Positions 12,791 through 25,215 of a stretch of 64,000 nucleotides of DNA are shown piece after piece. The translations under genes and the position numbers were made by a program. Below the pieces are notes generated by a model, which was not told the origin of the DNA, did no database searches, and saw only the letters and a program-made list of their open reading frames with translations. Positions within the stretch are counted from its first letter, which is position 1, and each line of letters begins with the position of its first letter. The DNA is from Mimachlamys varia (Eukaryota; Mollusca; Bivalvia; Pectinida; Pectinidae), in assembly GCA_947623455.1 (NCBI GenBank), contig OX392538.1:4278001-4342000 (forward strand). The letters are read 5' to 3'.

Positions 12791-13150
12791 GTATTCCTCG
12801 TACTCGGACGTGCAGTGAGTTAGTTGTTTATGGCCATATTAAAGCTGCAGTCATCACTTTTCATTTCCAAATTTAAATAAAAAAGCAGTCCTGTTCAGGT
12901 TTGGGTGTTCAAAGCAATAGAACATATATTTTTGATCGTCCACAACGTAACAGCTTTTGAATAATTTTAGTATTGCTTTAATGATTTATTTGTCTGTTAT
13001 ACTGTTACTTTTTCCATAACATAGTAAGGATTCACATCTGATGGTGTACATTACCAATATCAAAGCATGTCTTTTTATCAAAACCCAATTTCAAAGGATT
13101 TGCTGAAGCTAAAGGGATAATTGTAACAGAATTAAGAGGTTCTCTTGGTG
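12791..13150. other. Unique sequence, nothing recognised
   Basis: No exon, RNA gene or tandem repeat recognised. Confidence 0.45.
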
Positions 13151-13625
13151 ACCTACCCAAATCTTTGACCTGATCATTACTCATTAACATTTTTGACCTT
13201 TCACCTACCTTTACATTGATCTCACTTGACCTTTATCATACTTGACTTTAAATATGACATGTACAATTAGTGTTTTTAACCTTTGACCTGCGTATTAACC
13301 ATCTATTACCTTTATTCCTGACCTGTACAGTGTTTGACTTTTAATAATGACAATTACATTTACAATTTGACCTTTGACCTTGACCTGTACATTCACTAGT
13401 TCATTGCTTTCTTACCCTATACCTGTACATTGAACGTAGAAATTTCGATTGTGTTTGACCAGTAAATTGACAACACCTGACCTATATATTGACCAATCTA
13501 GACTTTCTCCCTCCAAACTGTAAATTGTTGTTTGACCTTTACATGCTCTGCCTTCTGACTGGGGTTCACATAGATATACCCACCACCCCACAAAGTGGTC
13601 AAGTGTAACCTTTGACCCATTAACC
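13150..13625. promoter_or_regulatory. Cluster of nuclear-receptor half-site-like TGACC motifs
   Basis: The tract is packed with TGACCT, TTGACC and TGACTT phrases. At 13368-13386 three half-sites run as TGACCTTTGACCTTGACCT. The first two form a direct repeat with one-base spacing (DR1), the known binding type of HNF4 and RXR-type receptors. Because the tract resembles a decayed tandem repeat, the cluster may simply be repeat-derived. Regulatory function is not shown. Confidence 0.3.
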
Positions 13626-13979
13626 TTGACAGATCACTACATATATATATCTGAGATACTTGAGTATTGTTGGAACCCTGTGTGTCTTTTTGTACAGGAA
13701 CGATATATGAAATGGGTAGCTATAACTTACTGGACACTTTTGGACTTATCACAAACAGGTAACACAATGGATTTCATAAAGATAATCATCAGACTTGTCA
13801 GTCAGGTTTCCACTTAGATACACTTTCTGGACCAAACACTACGTCATTTTTTCCAAAGAGTGTTTGTGTATAAACACAGAACCTTTCTAAAACTTTTTAT
13901 GAAAGAAAATTAATTAAAAGCTACTGAAGTTTGAGAGAACATGGTATCGGACTCCATCAAAGAGTAATCTGTTAAAGTG
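13626..13979. other. Unique sequence, nothing recognised
   Basis: A 63-codon open frame (13626-13817) has no splice or repeat support. Nothing else is seen. Confidence 0.4.
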
Positions 13980-13989
13980 TTGAAGACTT

Positions 13990-14165
13990 TTGTGAGTGTT
14001 AGGGGTATGGTGGGGAGGGGATGTAAGTGATACAGTGAGGGAGGGGGGTGGGGGCTACAGACAGGGTGAGGGAGGGGTACAGACAGGGTGAGGGAGGGGG
14101 GACAGACAGGGTGAGGGAGGGGGGTGGGGGCTACAGAATCTGTGAGGGAGGGGGACTACAGACAG
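13990..14165. repeat. G-rich degenerate tandem repeat
   Basis: Irregular units contain 'gacagggtgagggagggggg'. Many runs of three or more G on the plus strand are spaced closely enough for G-quadruplex folding in principle. Confidence 0.75.
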
Positions 14166-15960
14166 GTGGGGCTGTAAGTGACATGTGGTACTACATGAAT
14201 AGCCTGTGACTCACTGATTTGTGTACAATCTGGTGGAACCAGGCCAGGGCCAATTCTAACCACAATTAGCACAGAAGGATAAATCTTCTTCAGTGAGGGT
14301 CGCTCCAATACAGGTAGACTATCACTGCCTTATGACGGATTGGCCAATCTCAACATTCATTGTCGACTTCATTCAATTACACTTACAGTAAGTGTATACA
14401 GTGATATGTGGTACTGCGACAAGAGTACTTATCTAACGGTTACCAATGTGTAGAGAGGGTTAATAAATAGTCAGGGAACATCAACAAACGTCTATAACTG
14501 TATTAGCAATCATGTTATGTAATGGTGTAAGAGAAGCACTCATCGTGGAGTTATTGTTCTCCACTTAACAACGCCCTGAATTTATTGACTATATCAGACA
14601 CTTTTTCATTAAGGCTTTCCTAATTAATGATTTTACCACTGTAACCACTGGCTATCAAACAAATGGTTCAACCCCTCAGGTACAATTATATATGGCAGGA
14701 AATAATCTTCAGGATTACACACTCTAAAATGTCACAAGAATAAAAGCACAGAGGAAGTTTTAGAAATTACTAATGACTGCTTCAAGGAAGACAACTCAGA
14801 CACTACAGGTCTAAGGTGTAAGGTAGAGTATATCTTGTTTCTTAATTGACCAACCTAATTAAAAAACACATTTATCTATAATTAAATGAGAAACTCACAT
14901 AGCCATTATCCAATTTAAGATTGAAAACGAAGGTTTAGCTCTTGACACCTGATTACACTCAGGTTCAGACTTAGGGGTGTAACGATACATTAATGATAAA
15001 TCTATAATTCTGTAATAATATAATACCATACATGATAAAGCTATAAATCTGTAATGATATGATACAATATTTGAAAAATCTGTAACTCTTTATTAATCAG
15101 ATGATATAAAAACAATTATACAAGCCATAGCCGTGCTTTAATCGTTTTCAATGTTACTGTTGACTCTATGTCTACTTTTTGCCATATATACTTTATGTTT
15201 CAGCTAAGTCTTTTCGAATAGTTATTCTATAATTTGTAAATTGCAACAAAAACAATTTATTTTGCTTCACATATATCATACAATTAGATTTGTGTAACCC
15301 AAAACCTGATCTAAACATCTAGTCTAACCAAAGCTAGAATTTGCTATGTAGGTCACAGTGATCTATACCGCTCGACTTTACTATCTAAAACCAAAGTCTT
15401 ACATGAATGTGACGGAAAGATTATACAGACATTTTATGCTGCTAAATCAATTAAGTTGCATAAGCTAAATAAAACAGAAGTTTAGGAGGTTAAATAAAAC
15501 ACAAGTTTAGGAGGAACAAATTGCACTTGGATTTACACAGTGACCTGTAAATCATAACGATATTATGTACTAATTATAGATACTTATTGCTTGTATGTCA
15601 CAAACCTCAAACCTCTCAGACCCCTCTTCATCCGACTACTGCACTTTCCTACCTCACATCGAAAGACTTCCCAGAGTACTTTTCAAACTTTGGCCCAGCT
15701 TCTAAAACCTACATACATATATGTCTAGCAATGTTGTCTGTCAGACTTCACATCTAAATTTACCTCATAATTAACAATTCCAATCAAATTCCATCAATCT
15801 CGCCTGTTCATTACAGCATACCTGTGTCTTTCACAGACGGAATAACAACCAGCTTCTCAGGCAACCAGCCCACCCATTACACCAACATAACCTCAACCGT
15901 TACACTGTGACATCCCTAAACAATTCCACTGATTTATATAACCGACATCCCTCAACCCAT
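14166..15960. other. Unique AT-rich sequence, nothing recognised
   Basis: No paired splice sites around an open frame, no RNA gene and no element ends recognised. A short 'aaatctgtaa' phrase repeats loosely around 14990-15075. Confidence 0.45.
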
Positions 15961-16265
15961 TAAACTTGAATCTCATCCATTATACTGATAAATATTGACC
16001 ATGAAAATGATAAATCCACCTAATACACTGATAAATCTCATCCATTAAACTGATAAATCTCATCCATTAAACTAATAAATCTCAACCATTAAAACGATAA
16101 ATCTCAGCAATTACACTGATAAATCTTGACTATGAAAATGATAAATCCACCTAATACACTGATAAATCTCATCCATTAAAACTAATAAATCTCACCCATT
16201 AAAACGATAAATCTCAGCAATTACACTGATAAATCTTGCCCATTAAAATGATAAATCTAACCCAT
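15960..16265. repeat. Degenerate 21-23-bp repeat (gataaatctcatccattaaa)
   Basis: About twelve diverged units with 'gataaatct' and 'ccattaaa'. The same phrases persist, more decayed, to about 16450. Confidence 0.8.
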
Positions 16266-16499
16266 TACATTGAAATCTTTCATTCATTTTACTAACATTG
16301 ATCACCAATTTCCCCAGCTATTATGTAGCCATGAACTATTACACTGACAACCCTCATTCAACAGTGATAAGCCAAACCTATAACCCTGATAATCCTTAAC
16401 CATTAAATTGATCATCATCATCCATTATATTATACATGAACAACCTTCACCCATTAAACTGACAAGCCATTACAACAATCACTTTATACAATGAAAATA

Positions 16500-17042
16500 C
16501 AGTAAAATTTGACCTCGGATTTCTCAAATACCATGTACGTATTGGTCAGGTCCCCACAAGTTTGAGTAAGTGGGGTTTTACTCAGGTCCTCACGAGTTCG
16601 AGTAAGTGGGGTTTTACTCAGGTCCCCACGAGTTTGAGTAAGTGGGGTTATACTCAGGTCCCAACGAGTTCGAGTAAGTGGGGTTTTACTCAGGTCCCGA
16701 CAAGTTTGAGTAAGTGGGGTTTTACTCAGGTCCCCACAAGTTCGAGTAAGTGGGGTTTTACTCAGGTCCCCATAAGTTCGAGTAAGTGGGGTTTTACTCA
16801 GGTCCCCACAAGTTCGAGTAAGTGGGGTTTTACTCAGGTCCTCATGAGTTCGAGTAAGTGGGGTTTTACTCAGGTCCCCACGAGTTTGAGTAAGTGGGGT
16901 TTTACTCAGGTCCCCACGAGTTCGAGTAAGTGGGGTTATACTCAGGTCCCCACGAGTTCGAGTAAGGGGGGTTATACTCAGGTCCCCACGAGTTTGAGTA
17001 AGGGGGGTTATACTCAGGTCCCCACGAGTTCAGGTTTTACTG
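16500..17042. mobile_element. TA-flanked MITE with an internal minisatellite
   Basis: The left end is CAGTAAAATTTGACCTCGG and the right end is CAGGTTTTACTG. They share the inverted terminus CAGTAAAA and are flanked on each side by TA (16498-16499 and 17043-17044), as expected for Tc1/mariner/pogo-type elements. No transposase is encoded. Most of the body is a 36-bp array, so the element appears to have expanded internally from its right-terminal sequence ('gagtaagtggggttttac'). Confidence 0.65.
16560..17035. repeat. 36-bp minisatellite inside the MITE, about 13 copies
   Basis: The unit is 'gagtaagtggggttttactc' plus 'aggtccccacgagttc'. The period is a multiple of three, which produces a 168-codon plus-strand frame (16562-17068) with a 12-residue repeat. 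I regard that frame as mechanical. Confidence 0.95.
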
Positions 17043-17044
17043 TA

Positions 17045-18435
17045 ACATTTACACATTTATTTCTGTAATCTGCATGCTTTAACTACTTTGTATCACATGT
17101 AATGAAGCTGAGAGCTGTGAGCATTCATAATGCTCAATTGGATGACCTACAACCTTTGTGTGAACTTTGACCTACAAAAGGATGTCACAATGCTTTGCTA
17201 AAACAGCTCTTTATTTTAAGGAACCTGTATACGTAATCCTGAAACTCACTAAATGCCATTACATGACAGTTGATGTATGTAGCTAGAATAGCAGATCTGA
17301 TTCTGGGATCTCAATGTAGAGTAACCCGGTCTTTGTGACGAGAAGCCGGCTAAGCTGGAGACTTTGTGTATGTTAGGTGATAATCTCTAACACCTTACAT
17401 AAAGTAACAGAAGTACGGATGACCCGCCTGATGGAGTGATGACCATGTACTGGGCTGTAGGGGACATCTTGTGTTAGCTCATCAGTCTCACAGCCGTTTC
17501 TTCATATCCCTGACAACAGTACTCCACACAACACACACAACAAGTGTCTGGCTCTACTCTTATCTGGCCAGCAGTCGTTTTACATATTTTATGTTTCATT
17601 TATTTACATTAAATGCTAATAAATTGTCAACTTATCAGTGTTTCAGTATGTCTGATCATTTAACACATCGTGTGACCAGAAGGAAAAATATCCATGCAAG
17701 TTGACATGTATGTATATTTGAGTTGACAAAACATGATATTTCCCCGCCAGCACATTGTTTAGAAACCCACATCTAGCAAAGTTAATCACCCTCTGGAGAA
17801 ACGTCATGTGTAATTTGTTTATCAACAGAAATAAAAATAACTTATAAATGTGATATTTTCCCTCCGTCAGTTGTGTCATTTTCTGTATGATAAACAATTT
17901 ATAGCTGTAGTAGTAGGAGAAGGATATTCATATTTCTCTGAGCAATATGTATTATAGATGTTTTATCTGGGCAATAATTGTTTACAATCTTCTAACTTAT
18001 ATCATCTTACTTAAGATTTCACCATAATTCCATTGCCTGGAATAAAATCGCAGGCACTAAGACGACCAACACATACATGGTTAAGTGCTACTTTGGAACC
18101 TTTTGAAATGAAATTTTCACGTGCAAGGAAAAGGATGTCAATTTCACGGGCAGCTAGGTGTTGATACATGTAATTATTGGATCACTGAGAGGGTGGGTTA
18201 CTAGGTCACACGATCTGTTGGTTAATGTTTACACATGTAGTAAGTGTCGTCTCAACTCTTCATAAAGATCCAACATAAAAACTTATGGTTTTCATCAAGT
18301 CTGCCGATTTGAGAACATCACACGTCCAGGTTGGCAGCGTGATAAATAGAATGTTTTCAGTGCTGCTTCTTTATTTCCTTCATTCTTTTGGAGATTCTTT
18401 TGAGAAGCTTCACTGTTTGTGTAAATTTTGGGGTT
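17045..18435. other. Unique sequence, nothing recognised except a polyA signal
   Basis: No supported exon. The AATAAA on the minus strand at 18370-18375 is discussed with the next entry. Confidence 0.4.
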
Positions 18436-18437
18436 GA

Positions 18438-18535
18438 TTAAATTTGGTAAGTATCCCCAACAGATGTGTCAGGAATCTCAATGGAATCATCTTCACTTGG
18501 CGCGCTGTTTGAAGTGTCAGCTCGTGGGCTTTGAG
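18438..18535 (-). CDS. Possible 3'-terminal coding exon with polyA signal
   Basis: Minus strand: 'tcttgttgctggag' precedes an open stretch encoding an acidic Ser-rich end (SPRADTSNSAPSEDDSIEIP, then DTSVGDTYQI) and a TAA stop at 18438-18440. An AATAAA follows about 65 bases downstream (minus-strand complement of 18370-18375), giving a plausible short 3'UTR. The exon would be entered in phase 1. A caution is that the plus strand has a good donor (TTG|GTAAGTAT) overlapping the stop region, which may equally be chance. The family is not recognised. It might end the same transcript as the 26-44-kb exons, but linking exons are not seen. Confidence 0.3.
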
Positions 18536-18559
18536 CTCCAGCAACAAGAGTGATCAAAA

Positions 18560-20125
18560 TGGCTGCCACATTGAGCAAACTGTGCCATTTTGTCCACCGA
18601 AATGAGATCTCTTGTAAGCTAGGAGAAGACATAATGATTTTTAATGACTTTCTAATGCCTTGATTCTCCTGGCTTCTATTGCCCATCCAATCAGGTTGAA
18701 CACAAAATGGCTGTCTGCAGGTCCCAGTTCAATGATTCTGTTTTTGATTTTCTTGGTACATGCGAATCCTAACACACATGCCATTCATTAGTACACAATT
18801 AACTGCTGGTTTACGACAAATGATCCTAAATGAACTGGTATCAAGGCGATACTCAATGTGTTAGTATCGCCTGATTAAAAACAAGTGACATTTGTTTAGC
18901 TGCCTGAAACAGAGGATCACCTTTTATAGAACCGTGCATTGGTAGCTGGTGATGGGCAAGTTAGAATTCATAATCCATAATTTGTTTGTAATCGGAGATC
19001 GATTGCAGAATTGATTGCATAATCGGTTCATAACTTTACGGGACTGAATACCCAAATCAGGTGAGAATATAGATTACCACAACATCAATGGACAATGCTG
19101 CTATATCTATACACTATGTTCTGATCTGTTAAAATGGGAGGATTTCAAGAAATGTTTATATACACTTTTACCGATAATATGTTAAAAATCATAAGAATAC
19201 ATAACTATTAATACATTAAAAACATTTAACACTTTGATTCTAATGAAGAACCAATTATATTGATAATGGATTTTGCAATTGTTCTATCAAATTTGATAAC
19301 TGATTTTACATGACAATTAGAATTGGAAAGGACGAACCGATAGATTTTTTAAATCATAATTGATCATCAGTCAATCACTATACTGGTTACACTACTTTAT
19401 CAGTTTGTCGACTGTCAGGTTCAGCATGTACTTATCATTGCCTTCTGATGGGAGAAACATTGTTTCATAGGTCCACTTGTTAATGAGTCAATGCTTTGTT
19501 ACTGCCCGATAGTTCTTCCTTTAGACATGGACAGACAACTACCAATGCTAGGAACAAACACTGTTTAAGCAATCTCTTTTAATAATGAGTTCTATATGGG
19601 TTTTATTGACCTGACTTCTAGTAGACATCCACAGGAAGTAAAAACATTCAAGTATAAATCCAGTCAACTAGGTCAATGTCGATCCACGGCATAAACCAAT
19701 ATTGCTGCTTTGGCCTAATTGACATATATATAGAGCTGAAATTAAAACACCTTTCTTTGCTCAATATACTGCGCCAGCGGTAGCTTTAAACAGGAAAATG
19801 ATTTCTTTATGAAAGATAATCCAATTTGACATCATAATGTGAACCCATAAAATTCATTAACACGCTACATAGACATTTGAGACATAAAGCATAAAGGAAA
19901 TCATGCGAAGATCCTTGACCATTAACTGATCATGAACTGCTTTCTGGACTGCGAAGCCCATGTAACAATTCATTTTTTAAATGTTATTTGCAATATTGAA
20001 ACAGAAATTTAGATCAAGTGTAATCACCTCGTTCTTTGTTCAAACCTGAATTAAACAATCTGTTTTATCCTGCCTACATTTCTGTTTCCTGTATTCCAGC
20101 ACCTTGTCACTACACACCAAGGGAT
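18560..20125. other. Unique sequence, nothing recognised
   Basis: No exon pair, RNA gene or element ends recognised. Confidence 0.4.
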
Positions 20126-20128
20126 CAT

Positions 20129-20270
20129 CTAGTGCATTCCTTGTAGTGCTGGTAGCTCTCCCGACATGTTTTCTTTAATGGTGTAATCTACATCAAAAGC
20201 CAACTTGTTCATGGCTGAAGACGCAAAGCTTGGTTTGCCAGTCACCCGCTGTCCTCCGAGGCGCTCTCTG
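20129..20270 (-). CDS. Weak coding candidate (RVTGKPSFASSAMNKLAFDV)
   Basis: Minus strand: after 'gtaaacacagag' the frame reads RLGGQRVTGKPSFASSAMNK, LAFDVDYTIKENMSGELPAL, QGMH and a TAG stop. The composition is protein-like, but the acceptor is poor, no polyA signal is obvious and no family is recognised. It is listed because it lies in line with the 21-kb candidate on the same strand. Confidence 0.2.
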
Positions 20271-20983
20271 TGTTTACTACATTGACAGAGATTAAAAGCC
20301 ACAGAGCTCACAAAAACATGGCCACATCAATTATTTTTTCAGAAAAAATATTGCCCTTTGATGATTTCAAAACTAATTTGGTGCGGACATTTATTTCCCA
20401 AACAAATTTTGTATGTCACATGCCAATAATTGGGCCGAGATTTATTAAAACTGTTTGTATAGAGTGTTCCCTCATCAATGCAGACCTGTCATATTTAATC
20501 TGCAGAAACAAGTACTGCTGAGCAATACCCGGTAGAGCACGTCAAACCCACGGATCACTTGTACTCAATCGGTTGGCAAGGGCTACCAGACCCTTGGTTT
20601 ATATCAGGGCCAGAATTAAGGCCTGGACTCGTTCTTTGACAATACACTATGAAGATTTTTGTACAGGGGTACAGTGTACTAAAGTTCAATGCACTATCCA
20701 CTACAGACTCGGTATTCCTAGTTGGCTGGAAATCTACGTGGGACACAATGGGGACGGAATACTGGCAGGAAACACTGATCAGAAAGGACCCAAAACTCAG
20801 GAGACATGTGGCATAGATAAAGATTCTAAATTAATTTCCCAAACCATTTTGCCAAAGTACATCACAAATTTCTCAGCAATTGTTGAGTCTGACAGACGGC
20901 CCAGCCCTGTACTGAGTCCCTGGCAGTGTTGGGCTGTACGAACATCATAATTTGTATGAAACATGACTGCACTTACCTGGTAC

Positions 20984-21190
20984 TCACTGCCAAGGTAGAA
21001 CTGTACCATGACATAGATACTGTCAGTCACATATTAGTCCTGCACCATCAGTGCTTCACATATGTTCATAAACTTTTCCTCAAAGCAACGTCTGGACTTT
21101 GGGAGTAACTGTTTTACACTGCTGCCCACTAACACAGCTTGCGGCTGGCCAAAAAGTTCCACCAAGTGGTGAAATGAAAACATTGGCAAT
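20984..21190 (-). pseudogene. Coding-like stretch with one in-frame TAA before a strong donor
   Basis: Minus strand: a single frame reads MFSFHHLVELFGQPQAVLVG, SSVKQLLPKSRRCFEEKFMN and ICEALMVQD. It then meets TAA and continues in the same frame as YVTDSIYVMVQFYLGSEYQ, ending at CAG|GTAAGTGCAG, a near-ideal donor. Three readings are possible: a broken exon; a short exon starting after 'gtgactgacag' just past the stop, since CTAAT could be a branch point; or chance. No family is recognised. Confidence 0.3.
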
Positions 21191-21195
21191 GTAAT

Positions 21196-21985
21196 TAAAC
21201 AGGAGGTGTAGCATTAATATGGTCGGGGTATTTGGATGGGAGAAGAGCCCTGTACATCAGGGCCACTGGCACAGGGGGTGCTAGGGTGCTCCTTCCCTCT
21301 CATCTGTTATCCTGTTTCAGTTTTTCCTCTTGTAGATTAAGATCTGTGAGAGCAATCTTCGATAATAAACATCAGTCAGACACACTGCAGCCATCAAGAA
21401 TGTTTTTATTTGACACTTGACAAGGCTAAACACGTATCCACAGGCCTCGGCAGTGAGCTGCCTTCTGTGACACAGCTCTACCACCTCTGATACCCCCTCC
21501 AAACAGCAGCAAGTCAAACAGTTTTATTACAAGTGCTTCATTAGAGAACCATATTGTATAGAATCTAGACATAATAAAAAATACTAAATTGAAGCTCAGC
21601 AGCCTTGGTGAGATAGGAACAGTGTAACAATGTGTTTTTTAGCTGATAGTAGCTGGCCGACAGAACTGTGTACCAGGCGAGTGCCACCCTGGGTGAACCG
21701 TGACACCTGTCAACTCTAACAGTCACCTGTGTGAGATGGATGGGCTGTTCAACACTGACTTAGCTGGACTAGTTCCAATACTATCTATTATTCCATTCCT
21801 TTTTTCATTACTTAATATCATGTAGCATCATACATAGACTTGCATTTGAGGTGAGATGGGTCAATCTAATTTAGTAAGCTATCTGTAAAAAAATTTCCAA
21901 ACACTTTTTGAGATTCATAGCTTGATTAAACAGAAATGGAGCTATACAAATTAGTCTAAACTAAGCAAAAAGAAAAAGACTTTAG
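21196..21985. other. Unique sequence, nothing firmly supported
   Basis: A minus-strand frame near 21400-21517 reads GVSEVVELCHRRQLTAEACG but lacks a donor. No other feature is seen. Confidence 0.35.
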
Positions 21986-21989
21986 AAGA

Positions 21990-22105
21990 CATTGTCTATC
22001 TAGGCAGACATGAGGTAAACTGTATACCGTATTGTACCCAGGCAGACATGAGGTAAACTGTATACCGTATTGTACCCGGGCAGACATGAGGTAAACTGTA
22101 TACCG
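21990..22105. repeat. 38-bp tandem repeat, three copies
   Basis: The unit 'gcagacatgaggtaaactgt' plus 'ataccgtattgtacccag' is repeated three times with few changes. Confidence 0.9.
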
Positions 22106-22904
22106 TTGCAGCCCTAGTGTATCCCCTGATCTCGCAGAGCAGTCACCTCAATAAGGCTACATATATTCATGAAAAACATTCACTAAAGTGACCCATTTAA
22201 CCCTGTGTATATGTGTCAACTTAGGTCCAAAAATCCCTTTCAAAGCATTCTTCATGTAATATCAAAAAGAGAAAGTCATTTCTTGTCTGACAACAAAGAA
22301 TTTTCAGTTTTGAAGTACATCTACATAAAGATCACAATCTTTTATCACATTTCAAGTTTCAACTTACAACCCAATTCTCTTCACTCTCCTTCAGATTTAA
22401 GCACAATGTTGATCAAAGCCATGAAGTAGGACAAAGAAGTTAGAGATATTACCCTATATTCCTGACTTGTTGTACCATCAATAAATAACTAAGTGGCCTA
22501 TCTAGCTAACATAAGCCACTTAAATTACAGTACATAGATTTACAATATTATTTCTGATACAATTGTACTACAATCAACATAGAGCAATTAACACATGCAT
22601 TAATCAATACAATTCTGAGGAAATCACAAGAGCTGCTTTACAAGGCAGCTTATCAGGATCTTACTACTAATAGTACTATATGCCACCTGGCTAATATCTC
22701 CCCATGTGAATGCCTGCATGTGGGTTGGAGATGTAGTGTTTTGCTGGTAGTGAGACATAATGCTCCCAATGACATCTTTTATAATGACACTTCATTTGAA
22801 TGCGACAGCAGATACTCCAACATTCAACTCTGACCATTTTTTACAACACTTGGAATGCTCGAGTTATGTGGGCAGGAGAAAAACATTTCACCCTTATTCA
22901 ATGC
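22106..22904. other. Unique AT-rich sequence, nothing recognised
   Basis: No exon, RNA gene or tandem repeat recognised. Confidence 0.4.
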
Positions 22905-22985
22905 TTCCGACTTTGAGGTTGAACCCAGGTTGGCTGCATTGAAGGCCAGAGTGTTTAACCACAGAACCAAACTGCCATGTGGTGT
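22905..22985 (-). mobile_element. tRNA-derived SINE head (degenerate)
   Basis: On the minus strand a tRNA-like order is visible: 'tggttctgtggttaaacac' resembling a pol III A box, then 'ctggccttcaatgcagccaa', then 'gggttcaacctc', which matches the B-box/T-loop consensus GGTTCRANYCC. The cloverleaf is not intact, so a decayed SINE head is more likely than a functional tRNA. Confidence 0.5.
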
Positions 22986-24688
22986 ACCACCACTCTCAAG
23001 TCTGAGTTAAATACGACCATCTTTCTCATCTGGAATTCTGGTGTGTCCTACCAAATGACAAACAATTAAGCCGCCAAAAAATTTACGGCAAGAAGCACAA
23101 CCGCACCGTAAAATAAAACCAAATCTAACATGGAAATGAAAATGTGTTATTCATTAAGGCAAGGTCATCTGAATGAAGACGGCAGACAGAGACCTCCAAA
23201 CTGAGAACTGTCTCTCAGAACAAGTCCCACTGTCGATGAGACGATAAGTGGAGGAGAATAGAGAGAAGACGGTAGGACAAAAACACTTGAGGGGTTTGAT
23301 GGTGGTGAAGATAAAACAGTAAAACAAAATGTAGGCTTTATGATTAATGAAGATGTTATGTAAAATGGGCAGCACAGGAGTCTGGTGTACCCCCACTGGT
23401 TCTACCTATAATGGTGTGTGCTACCTATTCCAGGCAGGGTAAGGGAGAAGCGTGGGAAAGTGCCGCTACCAGGGATAACACACGGATTTCTATCCGATCT
23501 GTACACCTTTAATAACTAACACTGCGGTGAGCCAGGCCCTTCAAACACCGTTATACTTTTTTCTTTTCATAAACATGATTTTGGTTGGCGTTACAGCTGC
23601 GAAATGTACATGTTTACGTATGTTTGTCAGCTTGGCACCGTTTGTCCGATGACTCAGGCGGTATCATGTTGGTCTGTACGGTGGGGAGGTGGGAAGTGAC
23701 ATGATACACGGAGACAGACAGGTGTACAGTATGCTTACTCACCTTTCCTCATGTAAAATGCATTATCATTTTGAACCTGTAGTTTGATTTTTCTTAAAAG
23801 ATCATCAACTGACCTATACCTGGTCATCAGTTATCATGGTGATAGACAATTACTCACAGCACAATTATCTGGACCTGGTAGTCATTTCTTTTCATTTAAA
23901 AAAAAGATTTTTTAAAGAGCAGTTTGCAGTTTCAAAATGCAAGACAAGTTTTCAAGGCCATATTGAGGATTGTAGACAGGCAATTAGACAAACTATTAAC
24001 CATTGCAAGGCAATGCCACACAATAACACAGCCACTTAGATTGGTTCTTCCTGAATAAGTCTATCTATATGTATTTCACTTAAACTAAACACAAAGTTTT
24101 GATAAAAAATTTATACATTCTATGAGATTCATATATTCAGTAAAAGCATTCAACTGTTTTCAGTTGGTTTTCTTTGTCAATTTAAAAAGACCAATAAGAA
24201 ACTTGTGTGTTTAGCAAAATGTTGCTTACATGAATGGACAATGCTGATTTTCTGATTATTTCATTCACTAAACAGAAGTTATAACTTTGCCAGGAATCCT
24301 GCAGATTTAATATTTCACATTTATGAAGACAGAAATAAATGTCACCAATACATGCGGGTGTCAATACACCGACTCGGGTCACCCTCCTGGTATTTACCTC
24401 TGGCGCTAATAATTCTCCAGATTGTTGTAAATAGAAGACAATTTATCCTACAGCACAGTATAAACGTTTGTTTAAGGAAGATAAATGTTGTCATATATCT
24501 GTAATTTCAGTCAGCGCCATCTCAAGGCAATGCTTAAGTTAAAGGCCAAGAGTGAAATTACGCTACGTATCCACAGAGGATAAACGTTCAGAAGACAAAG
24601 AACTTGAACAGAGAAGTGCCGTGATGAGGAATTATGTCACATTACAGACAGCCAGTGTTGGCAGCAGAACCTATGACCATAAAACCTT
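22986..24688. other. Unique sequence, nothing recognised
   Basis: Several short open frames occur (for example 23154-23396 minus and 24182-24382 minus) but none has paired splice signals or a recognisable family. Confidence 0.4.
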
Positions 24689-24689
24689 G

Positions 24690-25215
24690 TCCCCAGGTCA
24701 TTATACAGATTTACCTCCCATTGTCCCCAGGTCATTGTACAGTTACCTCAACTTGTCCCCAGGTCATTATACAGAGTTACCTCCCTTGTCCCCAGGCCAT
24801 TATACAGAGTTACCTCCCCTCGTCCCCAGGTCATTATACCATTACCTCCCCTTGTCCCCAGGTTATATACAGAGTTACCTCCCTTGTCCCCAGGTCATTA
24901 TACCGAGTTACCTCCCCTTGTCCCCAGGTCATTATACCGAGTTACCTCCCCTTGTCCCCAGGTCATTATACAGAGTTACCTCCACTTGTCCCCAGGTCAT
25001 TATACAGAGTTACCTCCCCTGTCCCCAGGTCATTATACAGTGTTACCTCCCCTGTCCCCAGGTCATTATACAGAGTTACCTCCACTTGTCCCCAGGTCAT
25101 TATACAGAGTTACCTCCCTTGTCCCCAGGTCATTATACAGAGTTACCTCCCCTGTCCCCAGGTAATTATACAGAGTTACCTCCCCTGTCCCCAGGTCAAT
25201 ATACAGAGTTACCAC
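24690..25215. repeat. 34-bp minisatellite, about 16 copies
   Basis: The unit is 'ttgtccccaggtcattatac' plus 'agagttacctcccc', with 32- to 34-bp variants. Length variation shifts the frame, so overlapping open frames cover the array in all plus frames (for example 24552-25223). I treat these as mechanical. Confidence 0.95.

Noticed and set aside
16562..17068. 168-codon frame with SSKWGFTQVPT repeats, and GTAAGT in each unit taken as donors
   Set aside because: The array lies inside a TA-flanked MITE and derives from its terminal sequence. The splice-like motifs are incidental.
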